NCBI GenBank assembly: GCA_012511425.1
Contig: JAAZGC010000338.1
Location: 1 to 7,404 of the forward strand
Reading direction: 5' to 3'
Source of the DNA: Clostridiales bacterium
GTDB lineage: Bacteria; Bacillota; Clostridia; Oscillospirales; CAG-272
DNA length: 7,404 nt
In this document: positions 1 through 7,404 of the stretch, in pieces
Position numbering within the stretch: position 1 is the stretch's first letter
Layout of the letters: each line of letters opens with the position of its first letter
Notes under the pieces: model-generated
The model's database searches: none
Told to the model about the DNA's origin: nothing
The model's input: the letters and a program-made list of their open reading frames with translations, nothing else
Position numbers and translations under genes: made by a program

Positions 1-1077
1 ACGGACAGAAAAAAGCTGATACTTAAAGCGGTTATCGAGGCGCACATCGAAACCGGAGAGCCGGTCGGGTCAAAGCTGCTGACTTCACATAAGCAGATAA
101 TGCTTTCGAGCGCTACCATCCGAAACGAGATGGCGGAGCTCGAAGAAATGGGCTATCTCGAGCAGCCGCATACATCGGCGGGAAGGGTTCCGAGCGAAAA
201 GGGCTACCGCTTCTACGTCGACACCCTGATGGAAGATTATCAGCTCAACGCATCGGAACTCAGCCTTCTGAATTCGCTGCTCTCAAGCCGCCTGTCGGCT
301 CTCGACAAGATGGTGGAGAAAGCGTCTTCGGTAATGGCGGCGCTGACAAACTACACTTCGCTTGCGATCCGTCCGCGGCCGAAAAAAGTGGCAGTGATAC
401 GCTTCAAAACCCTGCTGCTCGGCGATTATGATTTTCTTCTGATAATGATAACCTCGTCGTCGGTGGTGAATACCAAGAATATCTGTACTCAGGAGCCGAT
501 CGACGCATGGCAATTGGAGCTGCTCGAAGCCGCACTCAACCGCTTCATGGTCGGAGTCGATATAAACGACATAACCCTGCCGATGATAATGCAGATGGAG
601 ATTGCCGCCGGGCGCGCGGCTTGGCTTGTGAATTCGGTCATAAAATGCGTTTATAATTTTGTAAGCGAGCTCAACGATGAAATTGATTTCGACGGGGTAA
701 ACCGGCTGCTTCAGTATCCCGAGTATTCGGATATGGATCTGCTCCGCGATATGCTGCGGCTGTTTGAACGCAAGGAAGACATTATCAATATCGTCGCGGG
801 AGGACGGAGGGACGCCACCAATATATATATCGGCTCGGAAAACCGCGTCGATGAGATGAAATCGTCAACTATCGTCTTCAAAACGATAATGGCGGGAGGA
901 CGCCCCGTCGGCGCGATCGGCGTAATCGGTCCCTGCAGGATGGATTATCCGAAGGTGGTCACCACTCTCGAGTATCTGACCGGACATCTCGCCGACATTG
1001 CAGCAGAAACCGTCGTCGCAAGACTTCCCCTGCCGGGAGACGGACCGGATGATAACGATAAACCAGGAAGGAAATAA
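1..1077 (+). CDS. hrcA: Heat-inducible transcription repressor HrcA (5' truncated by window edge)
   Basis: HrcA represses class I heat-shock operons by binding CIRCE operators, with its activity tuned by GroEL in studied Firmicutes. The frame is open from base 1 with no start codon, so the gene begins before the window. The visible 358 residues exceed the usual HrcA length of about 340-350, so only a few residues should be missing. Visible residues 1-75 form the winged-helix DNA-binding domain, including ETGEPVGS (17-24), SSATIRNEMAELE (36-48) and the hallmark SAGRVPSEKGYRFYVD (59-74). The C-terminal GAF-like part carries the conserved stretch around GAIGVIGPCRMDYPKV and then LEYL. An internal ATG at base 100 (residue 34) lies inside the DNA-binding domain and is not the true start. 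The gene ends in TAA, 3 bases before grpE, which indicates co-transcription. Any CIRCE element would lie upstream, outside the window. Confidence 0.97.
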   Translation, partial: TDRKKLILKAVIEAHIETGEPVGSKLLTSHKQIMLSSATIRNEMAELEEMGYLEQPHTSAGRVPSEKGYRFYVDTLMEDYQLNASELSLLNSLLSSRLSALDKMVEKASSVMAALTNYTSLAIRPRPKKVAVIRFKTLLLGDYDFLLIMITSSSVVNTKNICTQEPIDAWQLELLEAALNRFMVGVDINDITLPMIMQMEIAAGRAAWLVNSVIKCVYNFVSELNDEIDFDGVNRLLQYPEYSDMDLLRDMLRLFERKEDIINIVAGGRRDATNIYIGSENRVDEMKSSTIVFKTIMAGGRPVGAIGVIGPCRMDYPKVVTTLEYLTGHLADIAAETVVARLPLPGDGPDDNDKPGRK

Positions 1078-1080
1078 ATA

Positions 1081-1704
1081 ATGTTTGACGAAAAGAACAA
1101 AGACATCATAAACGAAGATATCTTGCCCGGAGATGAAGGCACCGCAGCGGAAAAATCCGAGGAACAGCCGGATGCCGATTCGGTAAATCCGGAAACGGAA
1201 TCTGCCGCCAAAACCGCAGACGCCGCCGAGCCTTTATCCGAGCTTGAGCTTTTAAAAGACGAAAACGATAAGCTCAAAAAGCAGATAGACGATCTTTCCG
1301 ACCGCCATCTCCGCGCCCTTGCCGAGTACGACAACTACCGCAAGCGCAGCTCAAAGGAAAAGGACGGCGCTTATGCCGACGCCTATACCGACGTATTGAA
1401 GCAGATACTGCCGGTTATCGACAACCTTGAGCGCGCCGCGGCTTTCACCGGAAATGCGCCTGAGGACGACAATATAGCCAAAGGCGTCGCGATGACGCTG
1501 AAATCCTTTGAAGATGCTCTAAAAAAACTGGGCGTTGAGGAAATCGAAGCCCTCGGTCAGCCGTTCGATCCGATATTCCACAATGCGGTAATGCATATCG
1601 AAGATGATAATCACGGCATGAACGAAGTCGTCGAAGTGCTTCAGAAAGGCTATAAAAAAGGCGACAAAGTAATCCGCTATTCAATGGTTAAAGTGGCAAA
1701 TTAA
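1081..1704 (+). CDS. grpE: Nucleotide exchange factor GrpE
   Basis: GrpE is the cytoplasmic co-chaperone that drives ADP release from DnaK. The 207 residues are a normal family length. Residues 1-50 are acidic and low-complexity, as in most GrpE N-termini. Residues about 52-110 form the long heptad-rich helix of the dimer, with the family signature AEYDNYRKR at 81-89 followed by VLPVIDNLERA-like sequence. Residues 151-207 are the beta domain that contacts DnaK, with the signature PFDPIFHNAV (161-170) and the conserved end GYKKGDKVIRYSMVKVAN. The start ATG is preceded by AGGAAGGA at 1065-1072, a good ribosome binding site lying inside the end of hrcA. The 3-base gap to hrcA means that both are read from one transcript. 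No motif is missing. Confidence 0.97.
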   Translation: MFDEKNKDIINEDILPGDEGTAAEKSEEQPDADSVNPETESAAKTADAAEPLSELELLKDENDKLKKQIDDLSDRHLRALAEYDNYRKRSSKEKDGAYADAYTDVLKQILPVIDNLERAAAFTGNAPEDDNIAKGVAMTLKSFEDALKKLGVEEIEALGQPFDPIFHNAVMHIEDDNHGMNEVVEVLQKGYKKGDKVIRYSMVKVAN

Positions 1705-1791
1705 TTCTGTTTTACACGCGAAAACACCTGTCCCGCCCGGCTCCCGCCGCGGCTAGACATTGACATAAATATTAAACAAATCAAATAATTC

Positions 1792-1796
1792 GGAGG
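1792..1796 (+). promoter_or_regulatory. Ribosome binding site of dnaK
   Basis: GGAGG stands 12 bases before the ATG at 1809. It is the best Shine-Dalgarno in the grpE-dnaK spacer. Together with the MGKIIGIDLGTTNS start of the translated frame, it fixes 1809 as the true dnaK start, not the ATG at 1953 that follows the in-frame stop. Confidence 0.8.
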
Positions 1797-1808
1797 AAAT
1801 TAATAATT

Positions 1809-3641
<1,833 letters not shown>

Positions 3642-3665
3642 TGAAATAAGCCGGTTTTGGTCATT

Positions 3666-3694
3666 GGGCGGGCGGTCAAACCGTCCGCCCTTTT
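3666..3694 (+). terminator. Intrinsic terminator after dnaK
   Basis: The 10-base arm at 3666-3675 (GGGCGGGCGG) pairs with 3681-3690 (CCGTCCGCCC) through nine Watson-Crick pairs and one G-U pair. The loop is 5 bases, TCAAA, and four T residues follow. It lies 24 bases past the dnaK stop, so it should end the hrcA-grpE-dnaK transcript and separate it from the next promoter. Confidence 0.88.
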
Positions 3695-3714
3695 GAGAAT
3701 TTACAAAAAAGCGG

Positions 3715-3743
3715 TTGCATATCTGCCGTATCGGCGGTATAAT
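3715..3743 (+). promoter_or_regulatory. Sigma-A type promoter of the zinc-ribbon/TM2 gene
   Basis: TTGCAT (3715-3720) and a perfect TATAAT (3738-3743) are separated by 17 bases, the optimal spacing. It follows directly after the dnaK terminator. Transcription would start near 3750, about 52 bases before ATG 3802. This rules out the in-frame TTG at 3715, which overlaps the -35 box, as the start of the downstream gene. Confidence 0.78.
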
Positions 3744-3801
3744 AATTAATGCGGAATGTTTTCGATTATTCGATTTTTATATATTGATTAAGGATCGGGC
3801 A

Positions 3802-4332
3802 ATGAAAAAGTGTGCTTACTGCAAAACGATTTCGGAAAATGAATCTTCATTCTGCCGCAAGTGCGGTTCTACGGATTTTATCAATGTCTGCGAGAATTGC
3901 GGCAATGAATTTAACACGCCGTTTTGTCCCGTCTGCGGCATAAAAGCCGGAGCAAAGAAGAAGACCTGCCCTGACTGCGCAGCCGAATATTTCTCGCCCG
4001 CCTGCCCCTCCTGCGGATATACCGGTCAGCAAAGCCGGACATATCGGGGACAGCCGGCACAGGGCAATGTTCAGAATATCTACTATATGAACACAAATGC
4101 GCCCCCGCCTCCCAATCAGACGGTATTGCTGCCGCCGGGGATACAGAAGGACAAATGGCTTGCGTTCGCGCTCTGCTTTTTCTTCGGATACCTGGGCGCG
4201 CATCGGTTTTATGAGGGCAAGATCGGAACCGGAATACTCTATCTGCTGACATTCGGGCTGTTCGGAATCGGCTGGCTTGTCGACCTGATAATCATACTGA
4301 CAAAGCCGAATCCTTATTACGTTAATTTATAG
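3802..4332 (+). CDS. Zinc-ribbon and TM2-domain membrane protein of unknown function
   Basis: The protein has 176 residues and no assigned role. Residues 1-72 carry six CxxC knuckles at C4/C7, C18/C21, C30/C33, C42/C45, C56/C59 and C68/C71, which pair into three consecutive zinc ribbons. Residues 76-115 are a Gln/Asn/Pro-rich linker with a PPPP run. Residues about 116-168 are a TM2 domain: a first hydrophobic helix (LAFALCFFFGYLG), the TM2 signature GAHRFYEGK (132-140), and a second helix (ILYLLTFGLFGIGWLVDLIIIL) with the conserved W-D pair (W158, D161). It should be a two-helix membrane protein whose zinc ribbons lie on one side. The start 3802 is chosen because it lies downstream of the promoter, has AGGA 7 bases upstream, and places the first CxxC at the N-terminus. 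It interrupts the usual dnaK-dnaJ adjacency, so a link to protein quality control is possible but unproven. Confidence 0.85.
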   Translation: MKKCAYCKTISENESSFCRKCGSTDFINVCENCGNEFNTPFCPVCGIKAGAKKKTCPDCAAEYFSPACPSCGYTGQQSRTYRGQPAQGNVQNIYYMNTNAPPPPNQTVLLPPGIQKDKWLAFALCFFFGYLGAHRFYEGKIGTGILYLLTFGLFGIGWLVDLIIILTKPNPYYVNL

Positions 4333-4344
4333 TGTTTCAAGAAG

Positions 4345-4373
4345 CGTTTTTGCGCCAAGACGGTGCAAAAGCG
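4345..4373 (+). other. Hairpin between the zinc-ribbon/TM2 gene and dnaJ
   Basis: Arms 4345-4356 and 4362-4373 pair over 12 positions, two of them G-U, around a 5-base AAGAC loop. T residues follow only after a gap (GTTTATATATTG, then six T). It may be a weak or attenuating terminator, or an mRNA processing or stability element, so part of the transcription could pass on into dnaJ. The lower half of the stem is AT-rich. No convincing dnaJ promoter is visible in the 79-base spacer. Confidence 0.45.
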
Positions 4374-4411
4374 GTGTTTATATATTGTTTTTTAAGGTGG
4401 AATTATAAAAT

Positions 4412-5563
4412 ATGGCTGAAGAAAAGCGCGATTTCTACGAAGTGCTCGGTGTGGATAAAAGCGCCACTCAGGACGAGATAAAGAAAGCGTATATCAAGCT
4501 TGCCAAAAAGCACCATCCGGATATGAATCCGGACGATAAAGACGCCGAGTATAAATTCAAAGAAGTAAACGAAGCTTATTCAATCCTCTCTGACCCCGAC
4601 AAGCGCCAGAAGTACGACAGCTTCGGCATGGCGGGGGTAGACCCGTCGGCCGGCGGCGGCTACGGAGAGGGCGGCGGCTTCGGAGGCTTCGATTTTTCCG
4701 ATATCCTTAACGATTTCTTCGGCGGCAGCTCCTATTCCTATTCCTCCTCATCGGCGAGGAGGGCGGCGATGCCTATCGACGGAGACGATATCTTTGTCCG
4801 TCAGACAATCACCTTCGAGGAAGCGGCTTTCGGCGTAACAAAGAATATAAGCTACAGCCGGATTATCAAATGCCCCGAATGCGGAGCCACCGGCGCCGCC
4901 AAAGGCACAAAGCCGGAGGAATGCCCGACCTGCAGCGGTTCGGGTCAGGTAAGGACGACGCAGCGGACTATTTTGGGCTCGATGAGCACCGTCAAGCCCT
5001 GTGACAACTGCCGCGGAACCGGAAAGGTAATAAAAAATCCCTGCCCCAACTGTTCGGGCAAGGGCTATATAAAGATAAACAACAAAGTCGACGCCAACAT
5101 CCCCGCCGGAATCGACGACGGGCAGAAATATGTCATGCGCGGCTACGGCAACGACGGCCGCAACGGCGGTTCGACCGGCGATCTCGTAATCGAGATTTCG
5201 GTAAAAGAGCATAATATCTTCCGCCGCAACGGCTCGGATTTATACTGCGAAATTCCGATAACCTTTACCGAAGCCGCTCTCGGCGCGCAGATCAAAGTCC
5301 CGACGCTCGAGGGTTCGGAAATTTATACAATCCCCGAAGGCACTCAGACCGGCACTCAGTTCGTGCTGAAAAACATGGGAATCCAGGCGGTCAACTCCAA
5401 CCGCCGCGGAGATCTCTATTTCCGAGTAACGGTTGAAGTGCCGAAAAACCTGAGTTCGGCTCAGAAGGAGCTGCTCTGCAAGTTCGCCGAATCCTGCGAT
5501 GATAAAAACAACGCAAAGTCAAAGGCGTTTTTCGATAAACTGTTCAGGCGCGGCAAGGATTGA
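4412..5563 (+). CDS. dnaJ: Chaperone protein DnaJ (Hsp40)
   Basis: DnaJ delivers unfolded clients to DnaK and stimulates its ATPase in the cytoplasm. The 383 residues are a normal class A length. The J domain occupies 1-73 with HPD at 35-37 and the KFKEVNEAYSILSD helix. A Gly/Phe-rich stretch spans about 80-105, followed by a Tyr/Ser-rich segment. Four cysteine repeats form two zinc centres at C154/C157, C171/C174, C197/C200 and C211/C214. The first reads CPECGATG, so it has Ala where CxxCxGxG expects Gly; the other three match. The C-terminal client-binding domains follow, with DGQKYVMRGYGNDG and GDLYFRVTVEVP segments. AAGGTGG at 4394-4400 supports the ATG. It is probably transcribed from the promoter at 3715 by passage through the intergenic hairpin, and prmA follows after 6 bases. 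Confidence 0.97.
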   Translation: MAEEKRDFYEVLGVDKSATQDEIKKAYIKLAKKHHPDMNPDDKDAEYKFKEVNEAYSILSDPDKRQKYDSFGMAGVDPSAGGGYGEGGGFGGFDFSDILNDFFGGSSYSYSSSSARRAAMPIDGDDIFVRQTITFEEAAFGVTKNISYSRIIKCPECGATGAAKGTKPEECPTCSGSGQVRTTQRTILGSMSTVKPCDNCRGTGKVIKNPCPNCSGKGYIKINNKVDANIPAGIDDGQKYVMRGYGNDGRNGGSTGDLVIEISVKEHNIFRRNGSDLYCEIPITFTEAALGAQIKVPTLEGSEIYTIPEGTQTGTQFVLKNMGIQAVNSNRRGDLYFRVTVEVPKNLSSAQKELLCKFAESCDDKNNAKSKAFFDKLFRRGKD

Positions 5564-5569
5564 TCGAAT

Positions 5570-6493
5570 ATGGAATGGGTACAGCTTAAAGTCAGGGTGC
5601 CGGTCGAGAGACTCGACGAAACCGCCGCCGTAATGGGGATGATCGATCCCTCGCTTCAGATAGAAGACTACACTGACATAGAAGACGGCGTAAACGCGAT
5701 GTACGGCGAACTTATCGACGAAAGCCTGATGGCGGCCAACAGGAGCCGCGCTTCGGTTTCGCTTTATATCCGCGATTCGCTGTTGCTCCACGACAGTCAG
5801 ATGTTCATCCGCGAAAGGCTTAAAGCGCTCGAAATCCCTTTTGAGATTGAGCTTGACTCAGTGCACGAAGAAGACTGGTCGAACGCCTGGCGGAAGTATT
5901 ATCAGCCGATAAAGACAGGTCCGCGGCTTACTATTGTTCCCGCATGGCAGGATTACGAGGCTGCCGAAAACGAAGTCGTGGTGCTTATGGAGCCGGGAAT
6001 GGCTTTCGGCACCGGCACTCACGAAACCACCCGCCTCTGCGCCTCTCTGATCGAAGCTTATATGCCCGTCGGCGGCCGCTGCCTCGACATCGGTACCGGC
6101 TCCGGGATACTTGCGATAGCCGAGTCGAAACTCGGCGCAAAAGAAGTCTATGCCTGCGATATCGACGAAAATGCAGTAGCCGTCGCAAAGCAGAACTGCA
6201 TCGACAACGGCGTCACAAACGTGATCTGCGAAACCGCCGACCTTCTGAGCGGAAAAGCGATCGGAGAAGGGCTTTACGACTTCGCATCGGCGAATATCGT
6301 CGCCGATATTCTGATAAGACTCGCTCCGCAGCTTAAGAACTACCTTAAGATCGGCGCGGATATCGCAATGAGCGGCATAATCGACGAGCGCGGAGACGAA
6401 GTCCAGAAGGCGATGAGCGAAAACGGATATCTTCTGGCCGACGCCGTTTCGGAAAACGGCTGGAAGGGCTTTGTTTTCAAAAGAGTAAAGTAA
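5570..6493 (+). CDS. prmA: Ribosomal protein L11 methyltransferase PrmA
   Basis: PrmA is a class I S-adenosylmethionine-dependent methyltransferase that trimethylates lysines and the N-terminus of ribosomal protein L11. The 307 residues match the family. The N-terminal ferredoxin-like L11-binding domain spans about 1-90. The linker signature EEDWSNAWRKYY (100-111) follows. The catalytic domain shows GMAFGTGTHETT (143-154), the SAM-binding loop LDIGTGSGILAIA (172-184), the acidic stretch YACDID that binds the cofactor ribose, ASANIVADIL (239-248) and the late SGII. AAGGA at 5555-5559, inside the end of dnaJ, serves the ATG 10 bases later. The 6-base gap to dnaJ shows that they share a transcript, the standard arrangement in Firmicutes. 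All expected motifs are present. Confidence 0.96.
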   Translation: MEWVQLKVRVPVERLDETAAVMGMIDPSLQIEDYTDIEDGVNAMYGELIDESLMAANRSRASVSLYIRDSLLLHDSQMFIRERLKALEIPFEIELDSVHEEDWSNAWRKYYQPIKTGPRLTIVPAWQDYEAAENEVVVLMEPGMAFGTGTHETTRLCASLIEAYMPVGGRCLDIGTGSGILAIAESKLGAKEVYACDIDENAVAVAKQNCIDNGVTNVICETADLLSGKAIGEGLYDFASANIVADILIRLAPQLKNYLKIGADIAMSGIIDERGDEVQKAMSENGYLLADAVSENGWKGFVFKRVK

Positions 6494-6496
6494 TAC

Positions 6497-6522
6497 AGAG
6501 CCGGATCCTCCCGTCCGGCTTT
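6497..6522 (+). terminator. Probable intrinsic terminator after prmA
   Basis: AGCCGGA (6499-6505) pairs with TCCGGCT (6514-6520) around an 8-base loop. Two further pairs, one of them G-U, extend the base to 6497/6522. A T-rich but interrupted tail follows (TTTAATTTAATTT). It lies 3 bases after the prmA stop and 40 bases before the next promoter, so it probably ends the zinc-ribbon/TM2-dnaJ-prmA unit. Confidence 0.7.
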
Positions 6523-6561
6523 AATTTAATTTCAAGAAATTGTGAATTATAAACAATAGTC

Positions 6562-6590
6562 TTGACAAAATTGTGTTTTTGTTGTATAAT
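6562..6590 (+). promoter_or_regulatory. rsmE: Consensus sigma-A promoter of rsmE
   Basis: TTGACA (6562-6567) and TATAAT (6585-6590) are both exact consensus hexamers with a 17-base spacer. The start of transcription should lie near 6597. This gives rsmE and any downstream genes their own strong promoter, separate from the chaperone units. Confidence 0.9.
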
Positions 6591-6597
6591 AACAAAA
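6577..6597 (+). repeat. Inverted repeat around the rsmE -10 box
   Basis: TTTTGTT (6577-6583) and AACAAAA (6591-6597) are perfect 7-base inverted arms with GTATAAT between them, so the arms enclose the -10 hexamer. A third related ACAAAA lies at 6565-6570, overlapping the -35 box. The sequence AAATTGTG also occurs twice, at 6537-6544 and 6568-6575, 31 bases apart. These could form an operator, but the region is AT-rich and chance is a real alternative. Confidence 0.5.
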
Positions 6598-6690
6598 TAG
6601 TTACCGCCGTTCAGGTGTTATTTTATTGTTCGGCGGGAAAAACGTCTGAAAGGCGCCGGGGCGGCTTGCCCGGGCGTTTGAGCATTTCAA
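6598..6690 (+). other. Leader of rsmE with hairpin potential
   Basis: The region of about 94 bases between the predicted transcription start and the rsmE ATG holds no gene. CCGCCG (6604-6609) can pair with CGGCGG (6631-6636) around a 21-base loop. AAACG (6640-6644) can pair with CGTTT (6675-6679), enclosing a GC-rich segment where GCC and GGGC at 6655-6662 can pair with GCCC and GGC across a one-base mismatch. No known riboswitch or T-box signature is recognised. Whether the folds matter is inference. Confidence 0.4.
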
Positions 6691-7404
6691 ATGCAGCGAT
6701 TTTTTGTCTCGCCCGGCGACATTAAAGATAATAAAGTCACTATCGGCGGCAGCGACGGCGTTCATATTTCAAGGGCGCTGAGGATGGCAAAGGGAGACCG
6801 GATCCTCATCTGCGACGGCGCCGGAGTTGAATACGAATGTGTAATCTCCGGTTTCGGCGGCGCCAAAGGCACCGAAGTCGAACTTGAGATAATGTCCGAA
6901 CAGAAAAATAAAACCGAACCTCCGCTTGATATCTCCCTATTCCAGGGTCTGCCGAAGTCTGATAAGATGGACGGCATCGTTCAAAAATCGGTCGAGCTCG
7001 GGGTTTCAAGGATAATACCTTTCATATCCGACCATACGGTCTCCCGCCCCGATTCCGCATCCTTCGAAAAAAAGCTCGAAAGATGGAACCGCATCGCCTA
7101 TGAAGCGGCGGTGCAGTGCGGGAGGGGAATAATTCCCCGGGTCGAATCGCCCGTAAGCTTTGATGAATCATTGAGCCGCTGCCGTGCCGAAACAATTTCG
7201 TTTTTTTGCTACGAAGGCGGAGGTCAGCCGCTGCCGCGTCTTCTCGAGGCGGCACCTTCAAAAGGCTCTCTCGGTTTTCTGATAGGCCCCGAAGGCGGAT
7301 TTTCCGAAAAAGAAGCTGAAGCGGCGAAGGCCGCAGGAATTGCCGCGGCGGATCTCGGCGCCCGCATATTGCGCACCGAAACCGCTTCTCTCTGTGTATT
7401 GAGC
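6691..7404 (+). CDS. rsmE: 16S rRNA (uracil1498-N3)-methyltransferase RsmE (3' truncated by window edge)
   Basis: RsmE is a SPOUT-family, S-adenosylmethionine-dependent enzyme that methylates N3 of U1498 in 16S rRNA of the 30S subunit. The frame is open for 238 codons to the end of the window. The family is usually about 240-255 residues, so only a short C-terminal tail is missing. The N-terminal PUA-like domain starts MQRFFV and holds HISRALRMAKGD (25-36). The SPOUT domain shows KSDKMDGIVQKSVELGV, then RIAYEAAVQCGRGIIPRV, the cofactor-knot motif IGPEGGFS (198-205) and LGARILRTETA (222-232). A stop TGA in frame at 6679-6681 fixes 6691 as the earliest possible ATG, and MQRFF is a typical start. 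It lacks a good Shine-Dalgarno; only GAG at 6680-6682 is near. The upstream promoter is its own. In related genomes this gene usually follows prmA. Confidence 0.95.
   Translation, partial: MQRFFVSPGDIKDNKVTIGGSDGVHISRALRMAKGDRILICDGAGVEYECVISGFGGAKGTEVELEIMSEQKNKTEPPLDISLFQGLPKSDKMDGIVQKSVELGVSRIIPFISDHTVSRPDSASFEKKLERWNRIAYEAAVQCGRGIIPRVESPVSFDESLSRCRAETISFFCYEGGGQPLPRLLEAAPSKGSLGFLIGPEGGFSEKEAEAAKAAGIAAADLGARILRTETASLCVLS

Noticed and set aside
1760..1789. TTGACA (1760-1765) with AATAAT 18 bases later, a possible dnaK promoter
   Set aside because: The predicted transcription start would fall on or after the GGAGG ribosome binding site at 1792-1796, leaving no usable leader. It may be a chance match in an AT-rich spacer, and dnaK can be read from the hrcA promoter.
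1705..1808. Possible CIRCE operator between grpE and dnaK
   Set aside because: No TTAGCACTC or GAGTGCTAA arms, even with a few mismatches, could be found here. The spacer holds only a GC-rich patch (with the palindrome GCCGCGGC) and the dnaK ribosome binding site.
3715..3801. Longer N-terminus for the zinc-ribbon/TM2 protein starting at TTG 3715
   Set aside because: TTG 3715 overlaps the -35 box of a strong promoter, and the extra 29 residues show no domain. ATG 3802 has AGGA upstream and begins right at the first CxxC.
6615..6728. Possible leader peptide starting at GTG 6615 in the rsmE leader
   Set aside because: There is no Shine-Dalgarno before it, the translation is Arg/Gly-rich without a regulatory codon run, and it simply runs into the rsmE gene out of frame.

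Overview
The window is a chaperone and ribosome-modification locus in the Firmicutes (Bacillota) order: hrcA, grpE, dnaK, [zinc-ribbon/TM2 gene], dnaJ, prmA, rsmE. All genes lie on the + strand. Three things point to a Gram-positive, Clostridia-like host, perhaps an uncultured gut-type clostridium. The first is the gene order. The second is a DnaK that lacks the insert of about 24 residues found in the N-terminal domain of Gram-negative DnaK. The third is the mixed base composition with short intergenic spacers. The class-level placement is inference.

Layout. Positions 1-1077 hold hrcA, cut by the left edge only a few codons into the gene. grpE follows after 3 bases (1081-1704). A 104-base spacer carries the dnaK ribosome binding site, and dnaK runs from 1809 to 3641. 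Its frame is complete at the protein level except for one in-frame TAG at codon 43 (1935-1937). A strong intrinsic terminator (3666-3694) closes this first transcription unit. A near-consensus sigma-A promoter (3715-3743) then starts a second unit: a 176-residue protein with three zinc ribbons and a TM2 membrane domain (3802-4332), dnaJ (4412-5563) and prmA (5570-6493). This unit ends in a weaker hairpin at 6497-6522. A perfect-consensus promoter (6562-6590), rich in small repeats, begins a third unit. It has a leader of about 94 bases with hairpin potential and no good Shine-Dalgarno, leading into rsmE (6691 to the right edge, 3' truncated).

How the genes work together. HrcA is the heat-shock repressor of class I genes. 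GrpE, DnaK and DnaJ form the Hsp70 folding cycle. PrmA (ribosomal protein L11 methyltransferase) and RsmE (16S rRNA U1498 methyltransferase) are ribosome-modification enzymes that commonly follow dnaJ in Firmicutes. The zinc-ribbon/TM2 gene is the accessory element that separates dnaK from dnaJ.

What stands out. Most of the window is conserved housekeeping sequence, and I see no mobile element, CRISPR array, RNA gene or clearly new system. The best second looks are the amber codon early in dnaK, the inserted zinc-ribbon/TM2 gene with its own promoter, and the repeat-rich promoter and structured leader of rsmE.
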